From Mageeibacillus sp. (GTDB lineage Bacteria > Bacillota > Clostridia > Saccharofermentanales > Saccharofermentanaceae), in contig JAKVLB010000002.1 of assembly GCA_022484595.1 (NCBI GenBank), positions 1 to 64,000 of the forward strand: a DNA stretch of 64,000 nt. Reading direction: 5' to 3'. Every line of letters starts with the position of its first letter. The first letter of the stretch is position 1. A program made the position numbers and the translations under genes. Below the pieces are notes generated by a model. The model did no database searches and was not told the origin of the DNA. It was given only the letters and a program-made list of their open reading frames with translations. This document shows positions 14,301 to 18,579 of this stretch, in pieces.

Positions 14301-16604
14301 GAGCGAGCCTGCATTGGCAATAGTAACACTGGGAGTAAAACTGCCTTTGCTTATCGTAAAAGTCTTTGTAACCGTTCCCGTATAATTTCCCGTAAATGTA
14401 AAAATCACAGATGCTGTGCCGCTGTTAATATTGTTTGAATATGAAACAGAGTAATTTGAAGCCGGAACACTTTTATCGCTTCCGGATATCTGGCTGTCAG
14501 TAACGGTATATGCCGGTTTCTTCGCGGTTCCGTCATAACTGAATGTGGTCTGCGCAAGAGTTACACTTACAGTTGAATCATTGCATGACTTTGCATTTAC
14601 CGTAAGAACACCCTTGTTTACAGTCAGGCTGTAGTTTGTATTGCTCACGATTGTTGCTGTTATATCGTAGCTTCCGATATTGCTGCCCGCCGTATAATTC
14701 GTTGCGTAATCAACACTGCCTAAAACAGAAACAGTCTCGCCTGAAGCAAACGCACCTGAAACCACTTCAAGTGAATAAGACGAAGGCACTGCGGCGAGAT
14801 AAGTAATTGTCTTGTTTGCCGGCTTAACCGTCAGGGCAATCGGAGAAATCGCAACGTCTACTGCCGAGCTTGTGTTCTGAGCACTGACGCCGTCAATTGT
14901 TATAGTGGCGACGACATAATAACTTCCGCTGTCAGCAACATCCTTTACATTGATTGAGGAAGCCGTGGCGCCTGCGACCGCATCATAAGAACCGGCACCT
15001 GTAAGCTTGCGGTACCACTGATACGTTATTGTTGACGAGACTCCTTCAGATGTCGAAGCAACTGCAGTAATGGCGGAATTCTTTCCATCATAGGTCTTTG
15101 TAACACCAACGGGAACTGTTGTCCATGTCGCATCGGTCAATGTCCACTTGTGCCATACCTCACAGCTGGGTGCTGCTGTTGTGAGCGTTACCGATGTCGC
15201 GGCGGTTCCGGTAAGAGCAGAATCGGTAAACCATCCTGATGACGTAAAACCGGGGCGCGCGGTCGTCTCAAGCGATGTTAATGTTTTCGATGCTCCCGTA
15301 AAAGAGTAATAGACTACCTTATCCGCAAGCGAAGATGTTCCCTGATCATAGTAATTATGATAAGTTACCGAGCCGACATTTATTGCATCAGACCTGGTGA
15401 CGTTACCGCAAACATCCTTGACCCAGACATACCATGTTCCCGTAGCTGTAAGGCTGAAAGTCTTATCTGTCGATCCGACAACCGTCTCAGGCGTTTCCCA
15501 TGTGACTCCGTCGCTGCTGTCAGACTGGCTGAAAGCATATGCGGCAACACCGGAACCGGAATCGGAAAGAGTCGCTGTAACATTGTTACTATTGCAGCTA
15601 AGATTTGTGATTGTCGGAACGTCGGTCTCATTTCCCACTACGTTTACCGTAGCTGTTGTAGAGGTGATTGCGTTGCCGTTGAATGATACTGATACACCCG
15701 TGTTGCCTGTACCTGATGGTGTTACAGTAAGATAGGCGGAAGAAACAGACCATGCTGCCGAAGTGAATCCCGTAGCAATCGCAGCTGTTCTGCTTGCGAT
15801 ATTATAGGTACTGTTGCCGGTAATCATGAGTGCATTTGAAGTATTATCAATTGAAGTTACCCCGTTGCCCTTTACGAAGCTGACGTCAACCGCCGTTGTA
15901 GAAGCGCTTGCGGCAGAACTGCCGGAGCCAAGATACAGATCAGTATTGGTTGTAGGGGTTGCCGAGACAGTGAATGTATAGGCACCTTTACCCAGTGTGA
16001 TGATTTTATCGGTAAAATCAAAAGTTGTGGATGTGGTGGTTTCTGTATCTGCTTCAACCCCATCCTTATAGAGTTTTACCGAATAAGACAATTCTGTACC
16101 GGCATCAATATCAGCTGAATCTGTAGTTTTTGTAACCGCAGACCATGAAGCCGCGCTGCCGTTTGTCCAGATGGCGTCCGACGGAGTCATAAGCGTTGCC
16201 TGCTTTACTGTCAGCGTATAGGTCTGATTGCCTGTACTGTCGTAGTACTCGTTAGTCGAGCCTGTAGTATCGTCTACTGTATACGAGAGATTATATGTAC
16301 CGCACTTCAATGTGGTATCAGTTGTGAAAGCTGCCAGTTTGTCTTCACCTGAAGCAACGTAGTAATATGATTTGACCGCTCCGGAGGTAATGCCCGTACC
16401 GCTTACGTCAAAGGATATATCCTGTCCGTAGTTAAGGCTCCAGCTGCCTGTATTATCTGCCTCAGAAGTATTTAGCAGCAGCTTGAAATCACTGCCGTAC
16501 TGATCTTCCCCGCTTCCTGTATCTGCCCACGAGCTTGAAGCAATTGAGCTCACCATTGATAAAGCAAGAACCGCACTAACCATACGATAGAATAATTTGT
16601 TCAT
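1..16604 (-). CDS. Giant secreted multi-repeat surface protein (partial, C-terminus outside window)
   Basis: The frame starts at the ATG at 16602-16604 and shows no stop at the places checked, running off the window start; over 5,530 residues are visible. The N-terminus MNKLFYRMVSAVLALSM...SSSWA-DT is a classic signal peptide, so the protein is exported. Reading from the N-terminus, I see Fn3-like modules (about 16.4-15.9, 13.8-13.3, 4.8-4.1 and 3.7-3.1 kb), Ig-like stretches with the pattern YxWYK...GxYxC, MBG/YDG-type repeats with the signature SWVYDGTAHT (many, 15-13.8 and 8.4-4.8 kb), and a central block of InlB/Listeria-Bacteroides-type (YVFDGWTPS) and MucBP-like (YIDKNG...) repeats (about 12.9-8.7 kb). 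The last 2.4 kb are near-identical MBG-like units where the signature has become WVYTSSVHKDSGYSV. Such mosaics are typical of adhesins. The wall or membrane anchor would lie beyond the window. Short frames on either strand here are shadows. Confidence 0.93.
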   Translation of the reverse strand, partial: MNKLFYRMVSAVLALSMVSSIASSSWADTGSGEDQYGSDFKLLLNTSEADNTGSWSLNYGQDISFDVSGTGITSGAVKSYYYVASGEDKLAAFTTDTTLKCGTYNLSYTVDDTTGSTNEYYDSTGNQTYTLTVKQATLMTPSDAIWTNGSAASWSAVTKTTDSADIDAGTELSYSVKLYKDGVEADTETTTSTTFDFTDKIITLGKGAYTFTVSATPTTNTDLYLGSGSSAASASTTAVDVSFVKGNGVTSIDNTSNALMITGNSTYNIASRTAAIATGFTSAAWSVSSAYLTVTPSGTGNTGVSVSFNGNAITSTTATVNVVGNETDVPTITNLSCNSNNVTATLSDSGSGVAAYAFSQSDSSDGVTWETPETVVGSTDKTFSLTATGTWYVWVKDVCGNVTRSDAINVGSVTYHNYYDQGTSSLADKVVYYSFTGASKTLTSLETTARPGFTSSGWFTDSALTGTAATSVTLTTAAPSCEVWHKWTLTDATWTTVPVGVTKTYDGKNSAITAVASTSEGVSSTITYQWYRKLTGAGSYDAVAGATASSINVKDVADSGSYYVVATITIDGVSAQNTSSAVDVAISPIALTVKPANKTITYLAAVPSSYSLEVVSGAFASGETVSVLGSVDYATNYTAGSNIGSYDITATIVSNTNYSLTVNKGVLTVNAKSCNDSTVSVTLAQTTFSYDGTAKKPAYTVTDSQISGSDKSVPASNYSVSYSNNINSGTASVIFTFTGNYTGTVTKTFTISKGSFTPSVTIANAGSLKYGATDSYQPSLVSSPSGIGAVTYYYASATDNGDGTYTAGTYSKTKPVNAGTYAVYATVAAGEYEASTSAPFYYTIAKRNITITTGTGSWVYDGNTHRQSGYSISGDGFATSEGFKSVEVTGSIIYVGTVSNSVTATFTGATNANNYAIVYNLGQLTVTKATLTAPTTYVWNTSSSTAPATAEWVPVTKENVTVGYNIQLYKVDNSSGTAVYNAVGDAITTTAVKYDFTSIIRANGKGQYVYTIQTVPYGGDRKDCFNSSAAGNPYSSNSGSIYAVSIAVTAGSGVDSVSAEGGFLSAGSHLLITGESLAINAVAQTGYGFSSELGVWSASNTTSGITINNVGSSSTAVTAGKKGISTYEVELVAKAYDEAPVISNYHMSDRAADGSTVTLSADLSDTKGLTAWAISTSATLAGVSDSEWHSVEGEAATAVASRVITVSDVTAQASYYVYVKDNQSPTPNSAVSDVLSVYRISFDKGDTTGEVVMNPVLKVQNEDITLPLNAFTKDQYAFSNWKLSGVNTYYPNGGVFAANGTSTLVAQWTNEKFNYKLNYYYMNLDGTYNTTPDKSVSSIALYGTVINTDDSSIQKNMTGFVLDSSVGHSGSITLMQNNLELNIYYKRVLYTINYSYVKNGATVQYGTSDYYYGQTITELEKPVADGYTFSGWNYSTAVKPTTMPANNLDVTGEFEANTTVYYVNRYLQNVDCGNSYTLLNSTSCNGVQDENVYAGKDGASVPSEYADYTLIRGNDVTGFTYQGVAVTYGSPAGSTLTQQVAASATATISAVSSNAVYINFYYTRNTYTITLNVWKGDPAGAGSVIYTKPWTVAYGTQLDSSVYETYEQDKWDDSTDLTDYVLADYVNWSTGTKPTSMPAGDVTITREYVNSNEIKDYSIEVYFADVDGNYSASDMQSFTYRAALGSEITFGTGSNYTVNTQTFDMLLADKIYAKYNGEVLWTYDSSNPNTVSSIALTESGNNTIKVYYKRASVTSNVRYVYIDKNGASHTIATQQLSGTWGSTYTVDVDRFFYADSDTTGFNGTADSTYAAKNYNTSDCMCQVQYSTLTNGLLLGTTNLGAGYRSSKITKDSELTSDFTATYRGDVGNYIYVYYCEVNANDYDFYLDVKYSLANLDSASRSNGYITSKYGASTFNYEIPTAGMTSYSGTATTLPVRVANKAFFYSDTAVSVSGTQETGYLAAGYTPSYTCSTLKAGYTRITDYTDSGYEFYVGPDASGNGEYFYIAATDNRFYLGNITSYTLTSTTPKYSELTGALLTDYKANATSDTERDGVYLYNHSWGSGIVGNSNGTCIINYAYAKTYKINFCFNSQIYTTAGYRENTKADLNTAIAGCTAFDSQIPEGYEIKWYYDDALTRPVSSGDTLKMDGYKSLYGQLIRSTVFYNQCSFYESPDTVSYNGVNYDYFTSEMLADTNLVASSTVNKTVSITNGLGVSESINTTVTTYTYNGFVVAVIEKVPTLSNSTIVWNVSAITPPDGYEYDSSNSNNRNQAYIRAASTDLKAYYCCKEYELTVNQNNGTNTWLEEHNGKSTVTLDNPVYEGYVFDGWTPSDNTVNITLNSGVSTFAMPIGDMTVTAKWKPASLASPIVANHYFQRTDGSYDKTLLTSIGKAATNETVTVGSVVYTVYKDAGGAVIGASTMTGTETDNSYTIRYFDAFDAATGSSEADLCCAVTYINRQTDGTTIYTESTVDSTGYILDEGNTYSFNHACYSLNGTNTVITSDSATKTFIYMPGMTIDYYYDMPFDNEIRTAAFAADGSSDTGISTLTGSDSYYYGRTVTIAATLNPGYDIVGWYNAADVLDNYDINSSASLSSYSLKANITATPVSTALSFSAVADATRKDYVLITSIKAVGDATVSVSGKQTYDYNYSSADTSRFLSTTVNFAQGVDTTVNYVSGYQWYTKDAGGNLTAITGANSAAYNFTSGKNAGTYTYVCEATITRTDNGKTRKVMSDDFKITVNPISVPVSATSYSWIYDSTSKSPAVSYNLDSTTSASMTTYYSARELTAAEIATLEGGSGISGVTQTAPFSFSDVAVEVQIDGTTRVVPHTVYYYIVTTNSNYKTTSGKVTATVSPKTITLTPRYDNSYSREYDGTVVISGTLSDTTSDKYKLSKGSNFYTINGICSKDVDATVLDFDAAYNDKDVSDANQITLTNIKVMILDNGNTVRDYNYILNGSDSFVMSGYISQRSLPVAWSAGVGGTYSSGSYVYTYDGEKHAPLAALDDSISTAGTVEIAEGVKVSVSGEQKNVGNYNAYAALSSDSSEFSSSNYVIQNDVQAFAIKKNAGTVSQVDLSVAGISGEAVYDGKTHTVNSSYFGLGDLLPSGYTWTIDVTYEDAAGNVVEAPKAAGTYSVIPGNLKIYDNEGINVTDNYDMTYSNGSYVIKPCELTIDLSSLVRAADNIVADDKEYDTTTSATINSSVIKLANVVDGETVGITGVTGTFENKNAGSDKTVNLDTSSAVLTGADSSNYVFVQSTGLTTTASISKANITVTTSDGSWVYDGTAHTMHTTASITGLKGEDTLVDSDIVFTGTITEVGTVKNTISGITVRNSGDIVSDNYTYNAVEGTLEVTKASSLSITSGTKTWVYDDTVHTDKTYSIDFGSQTYTATDNGNGTFSYVLSTGDTVTITPSGIGASGVRNVSDTAASNNKFTYTVTNSSNYSSISTVYGKLSVTPAAITVKSSDTPTVSKVYDGTTAGTSFVGTDDYVFEGLQGDDTLQLSAFTATYDSADASQYDLNNNWTAGASKVTMTGLAINDGNYTLVTTTFDITAKITVATLVINVVNKSVTYGGSYSFDETSGLTYGTSGANGLVASDVGKTLAQIGITYNVTCDYDPLSTDNTKYGVGAYDITFNTTANNSNYNVITVNNGKLTVNQKVLSVTADDKTFTYGDIETYTSKISGFVRSETEAGVISGAVTYSSTCSSTTVAGTYSKAITPVTTGLTISSMGKDGTTPNYKFSVANGTVTINRKAITLTGVTASDRTYNAAKTAVLAAANPSCAQLDFGTATYSNGVLTIPVTGLNLNGTDDVNNLSYKITVTGVYASGDAGENIAVTLTGTLDTELAKRYTLNALGSANANINKAVLTVTCVNKSVVYGSAAPSYTVSYSGFVGTQTTAVLTTVPKATCNEYSGTSPFTSVGTYTGVITAAGGVDENYSFSYVPGNVTVTQAQLATPAPVWSSTAPGSISWAAIAGKGDATVTGYTATLYDQNNAVVDTQTVTGTSYDFASAIRAHGAGAYTVGVVANSSNQTNCKNSAQGKSGSVYAAKITLSKASDTYSTNGITAMTVNSASTYVMIAGESGIAVDATLANATGYSVKSWMTSSKTTTDSTVSAVVSPSSTTSPAGSFSGNVAVSSKLNSYADINLVLTLTPTSPTLSLAYSVDNPVAMDYNYPDTRTITVTPSVVSGDNVTTGGYTYSYVWHYYKGASDITITDGTTSNIGDKQGKVTANGNQLVFETGNLVGTYIYYCVVTATRTDNSASKTVDDNSKKVTLTVNRGKFLPVITISGWTWGDERKAPSYPANFTPPVELQTTNSSGVRLLEANTTYMYSTDNSNETAADDTTTVPTNAGTYYVYADVAATSWYDRQKSAPVEFTIAKTQLSTPTGLAWTTSGYTTIGDLSWNAVASTTEPNNGSLTENNGSGTDKISVSYTVRLYKKDGTAGSPDTLINTYTMTATKYDASADINKNGQGTYYFTVVANSSNTGNCDDSALETSPEITVDIVLSAVNLADSLSSTSTSVSKVYDGYPYRLNVSSNSLNLTGATYAWYKNGQLISGATGSSFDVANVSDTGSYHCVISVGGTTYRTNFMSVTVTARPINVEASSQTRVYNAQPLTNAGFTVTGTAMGTSVSGVAGNQSTILNVTYKGLDGSNKTVTEAIANVSVTGSQTYAGSSDNTASGAAIMNGSTDVSGNYAISYSKGTLKVTKAALTITANSTSWVFDNTEHTDAGFSKTAPVGLQGSDKVNSITASGAITDVGTCDNVPSGAVVKSGTTDVTANYEISYVKGTLTVTQSGALTANVTSYSETYDSESHSIAVAATGAAGSAATTISYSTDKTNWITTAPEYKNVTGGAVTVYVKVENKNYVTVETSGTVTITKAPLTITANSNSWVYTSSVHKDSGYSVSATNKLQGSDTVSAITVTGEITNAGTADNTITPSSVVIKDGSEDVTGNYSITCNNGTLEVTKAPLAITANSNSWVYTSSVHKDSGYSVSTTNKLQGTDAISAITVTGEITNVGTVDNTITPASVKIVNGSNENVTGNYSITCNNGTLEVTKAPLTITANSNSWVYTSSVHKDSGYSVNTTNKLQGTDAISAITVTGEITNVGTVANTITPASVKIVNGSNENVTGNYSITCNNGTLKVTKAPLTITANTNSWTFDATSHTDSGYSVSVTNKLQGTDAISAITVTGEITDVGTCDNVPSSAVVKNGETDVTANYEISYVKGTLTVTQSGALTANVTSYSGTYDSESHSIKVAAYGATGSAATTISYSTDKTNWITTAPEYKNVTGGAVTVYVKVENKNYVTVETSGTVTITKAPLTITANSHSWTYTSSVHKDSGYSVSTTDKLQGSDTVSAITVTGEITNAGTADNTITPSSVVIKDGSEDVTGNYSITCNNGTLEVTKAPLAITANSNSWVYTSSVHKDSGYSVSATDKLQGSDTVSAITVTGEITNVGTAANVINSASVKIVNGSNADVTGNYSITCNNGTLKVTKAALTITANSNSWVYTSSVHKDSGYSVNTTNKLQGTDAISAITV

Positions 16605-16650
16605 AAGACCACTCCCTGCAAACAGTCAAAATCAACTGATTAACACAACT

Positions 16651-16656
16651 ATTATA
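16651..16656 (-). promoter_or_regulatory. Probable -10 box for the giant surface gene
   Basis: A perfect TATAAT is read on the minus strand 47 bp upstream of the ATG at 16604, in an AT-rich leader. The -35 position 17 bp upstream (GATTAA) is poor, so an activator may be needed. The start has a GGGAGTG ribosome site about 6 bp upstream. Confidence 0.5.
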
Positions 16657-16760
16657 GGATATCCGGCATTATTTAATCATCAAATAATATAAACAAAAAT
16701 CGACAATTCTGTTAACAAGTCTGACAAACACATACCTCTTTCATAGCGTTATTGTGAAGT

Positions 16761-16789
16761 CGGGTTTTGTAACAATGTTACAAAACCCG
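16761..16789. promoter_or_regulatory. Perfect 14-bp inverted repeat between hpt and the giant gene
   Basis: The arms cgggttttgtaaca and tgttacaaaacccg flank a single base (16775). There is no T-run on the minus side, so it does not look like a standard intrinsic terminator for hpt even though it lies 20 bp past its stop. The one-base spacer suits a dimeric regulator site. It lies about 105 bp upstream of the -10 box of the giant gene. Confidence 0.6.
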
Positions 16790-16808
16790 GTTCAGAAAGC
16801 AATATATG

Positions 16809-17351
16809 TCATCTTTTCCTGATTTGAGCAATATACGGCAGATTACGCCCGACCTCATCAATATCGAGACCATATCCTGCAAGCCACAGATCGTTGATCT
16901 CAAACCCGTAGTATTTGACGGGAACAGTCATAAGAAGCCTGTCCGGATTGAGAAGCATCGTGCAGAGGGTAATATCCTTCGGCTTCTTCATCTCAAGATT
17001 CTGAATAATATAGGCGGTGGTAAGCCCGGTCCTTATTACATCCTCCACAACGAGCACGCGTTTGCCGGTAATATCAATATCGATATCCTTGATAATTCTT
17101 ACCACGCCTGTGCGGGAAGTCGTGTCCGGAATATTTGAGAAGCCTATCATGTCAAGCTTAAGCGGCAGATCAATAGATCTTGTAAGATCCGCAAGGAAAT
17201 ACATCGAGCCTCTGATAACTCCGATAACAACGAGTTCGTCACCCTCGTAATCCTTTTGAATCTGATTCCCGAGTTCTTTTACTCTCGCCCGTATAGTCTC
17301 TTCATCGTAAATTACCTTCAATGTTCCCAAAGCTCTCGGAAGATTGTCCAT
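16809..17351 (-). CDS. hpt: Hypoxanthine phosphoribosyltransferase-family protein with altered active-site loop
   Basis: The 180 residues match the length and layout of bacterial HPRT, which makes IMP or GMP from hypoxanthine or guanine and PRPP in purine salvage. Visible parts are VIGVIRGSMYFLADL (pyrophosphate loop region), the PRPP-binding segment VVEDVIRTGLT (residues 101-111) and the C-terminal base-binding region ending GYGLDIDEVGRNLPYI. In the family the loop reads EDIIDTG, and its second Asp is the proposed catalytic base; here it is Arg107 (codon AGG). Function may therefore be changed. It is the second gene of a pair, 19 bp after the kinase-like gene, with an AAGGAGC ribosome site. 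The family assignment is firm; enzymatic activity is uncertain. Confidence 0.85.
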   Translation of the reverse strand: MDNLPRALGTLKVIYDEETIRARVKELGNQIQKDYEGDELVVIGVIRGSMYFLADLTRSIDLPLKLDMIGFSNIPDTTSRTGVVRIIKDIDIDITGKRVLVVEDVIRTGLTTAYIIQNLEMKKPKDITLCTMLLNPDRLLMTVPVKYYGFEINDLWLAGYGLDIDEVGRNLPYIAQIRKR

Positions 17352-17370
17352 ACCTGCTCCTTATATAATA

Positions 17371-18315
17371 CTAACCGCCGAAAAGCCTCAGCCGCTCGAC
17401 AAGTTCCTGGAAATCCCTCTTGTAAACAATCCTGATATTCGTTCCCGGATACAGTTCCCTCACCCGCTTCATCTTCTTGTTCTTCTTAGTAACGTACTTC
17501 TGTTCCATAGTCGTAAGCTCCAGATATAACTGAAAATGCGGGAGGTAGAAATCCGGAGAAATCGCCATTGTGACATTGCCTTCGTCATCCCACTCAACAG
17601 GAAACGTCGTCGGTTCGTAAAGCCATTCTATATTGTAAAGATTAAGAATCTGCGCAAATTCCTCTTCGGTATCGTTCTTGAACGACACAGTCTTTGTCTG
17701 ATGATCGACTGTTCCCGCAAAATCGTTTCCGGCCGCAAGCCTTGCCCTGATATCGTGTTTGCGAGCAAGCTCGGCAATCGAATCCACGCACTCGTCGACA
17801 CTGAGCCGATCGGTATTGATAATCATATCGTAGATGGAAGAATCAGCAATGTCCTTGCCGAACAGAGTCTGAACAAAACGCTTATGCTTACGGTCTCCCA
17901 TCATAAGTGCTTCCCGCGCCTGAACGTCGCTAATATGATATCGCCTTGAAACTGACTTCTCCCTGACCTTGTCGCTTGCGGTGACTCTTATATGAACAGC
18001 ACCGGGAAAATTATCCAGAATAATACAGCCGCCCATGCCAAGGACGATAAGATTACTGTCAGCAGAATCTGAAGCCAGCTGCCTGATACGTTCCACAAGA
18101 ACATCGGCGTATGTTCTGTCACTTTTTCCTATGGGGTTTGTGAAAAACTTGGCGCTCTCATTAAGCCTCGCTACCGTACCATCCTTTAAATTTCCATAGA
18201 AATTATCCAGAGCATACTGGCGCGATATGACCTGCGTCTCAAGCCTTATTGCAAGACCGTTCGCAATCTCATCCCCAAGACTTCCATTCTGCCGTGAAAT
18301 GGTAATTATCGCCAT
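17371..18315 (-). CDS. Cytidylate kinase-like protein with C-terminal nuclease-like domain
   Basis: Residues 1 to about 200 resemble the cytidylate-kinase-like family (P-loop region ITISRQNGSLGDEIA near the N-terminus, later RRYHISDVQARE and DMIINTDRLSVDECVDSI). The last ~100 residues are a separate domain with PDFYLP, then YLELTTM, then a Lys-rich helix, which is the order of acidic and basic residues seen in PD-(D/E)XK-type nuclease folds; the match is by eye. The ATG at 18315 is preferred over the TTG three bases earlier because GGAGGG lies 7 bp upstream of it. It is first in an operon with hpt. Substrate and role are unknown; a nucleotide-linked function is suggested by the neighbour. Confidence 0.75.
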   Translation of the reverse strand: MAIITISRQNGSLGDEIANGLAIRLETQVISRQYALDNFYGNLKDGTVARLNESAKFFTNPIGKSDRTYADVLVERIRQLASDSADSNLIVLGMGGCIILDNFPGAVHIRVTASDKVREKSVSRRYHISDVQAREALMMGDRKHKRFVQTLFGKDIADSSIYDMIINTDRLSVDECVDSIAELARKHDIRARLAAGNDFAGTVDHQTKTVSFKNDTEEEFAQILNLYNIEWLYEPTTFPVEWDDEGNVTMAISPDFYLPHFQLYLELTTMEQKYVTKKNKKMKRVRELYPGTNIRIVYKRDFQELVERLRLFGG

Positions 18316-18346
18316 CAATAAGCCCTCCGCGATATCAGCTTATTTA

Positions 18347-18352
18347 ATTATA
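18347..18352 (-). promoter_or_regulatory. Possible -10 box for the kinase-like gene and hpt
   Basis: A perfect TATAAT on the minus strand lies 31 bp upstream of the ATG at 18315. No good -35 is visible at 17 bp (GGTAAA). The region is shared back to back with the tRNA promoter. Confidence 0.35.
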
Positions 18353-18376
18353 TCTTAATCTGCCGGAAATTTACCG

Positions 18377-18405
18377 TTGACATTAATAATTTGTTTAGTT
18401 ATAAT
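18377..18405 (+). promoter_or_regulatory. Consensus sigma-A promoter of the tRNA-Thr gene
   Basis: TTGACA (18377-18382), a 17-bp spacer and TATAAT (18400-18405) form a perfect housekeeping promoter 29 bp before the tRNA. This fits the strong constitutive expression expected for a stable RNA. Confidence 0.9.
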
Positions 18406-18434
18406 TTTTCGTGCTGATGAGCCATTGTGCAAAT

Positions 18435-18510
18435 GCCAACTTAGCTCAGCTGGTAGAGCAGCTGATTTGTAATCAGCAGGTCGTGGGTTCGAGTCCCACA
18501 ATTGGCTCCA
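18435..18510 (+). tRNA. tRNA-Thr (anticodon TGT)
   Basis: This 76-nt cloverleaf has D-arm GCTC...GAGC, anticodon stem GCTGA/TCAGC with loop TTTGTAA (anticodon TGT, reads ACA and probably other Thr codons), T-arm GTGGG-TTCGAGT-CCCAC, discriminator T and encoded CCA. The acceptor stem is GCCAACT with AATTGGC, so pair 6-67 is a C-A mismatch; six of seven pairs hold. It stands alone, with its own promoter and terminator. Confidence 0.95.
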
Positions 18511-18517
18511 GCTTATA

Positions 18518-18553
18518 AGCCTCGTAACTTAGCGGTTGCGGGGCTTTTTTTTT
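18518..18553 (+). terminator. Intrinsic terminator of tRNA-Thr
   Basis: The arms agcctcgtaa and ttgcggggct pair over 10 positions with two or three G-U pairs around an 8-nt loop, and nine T residues follow directly. Confidence 0.85.
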
Positions 18554-18579
18554 GCTTCTGTGTTTCTTTTGAACACCGT

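Noticed and set aside
633-15735. Many short frames on both strands within the first 16 kb
   Set aside because: They are shadows of the giant minus-strand gene; several recur only because the DNA repeats.
16764-16790. Intrinsic terminator of hpt at the 16761-16789 dyad
   Set aside because: No T-run follows on the minus strand and the loop is a single base, so it is listed as a regulatory inverted repeat.
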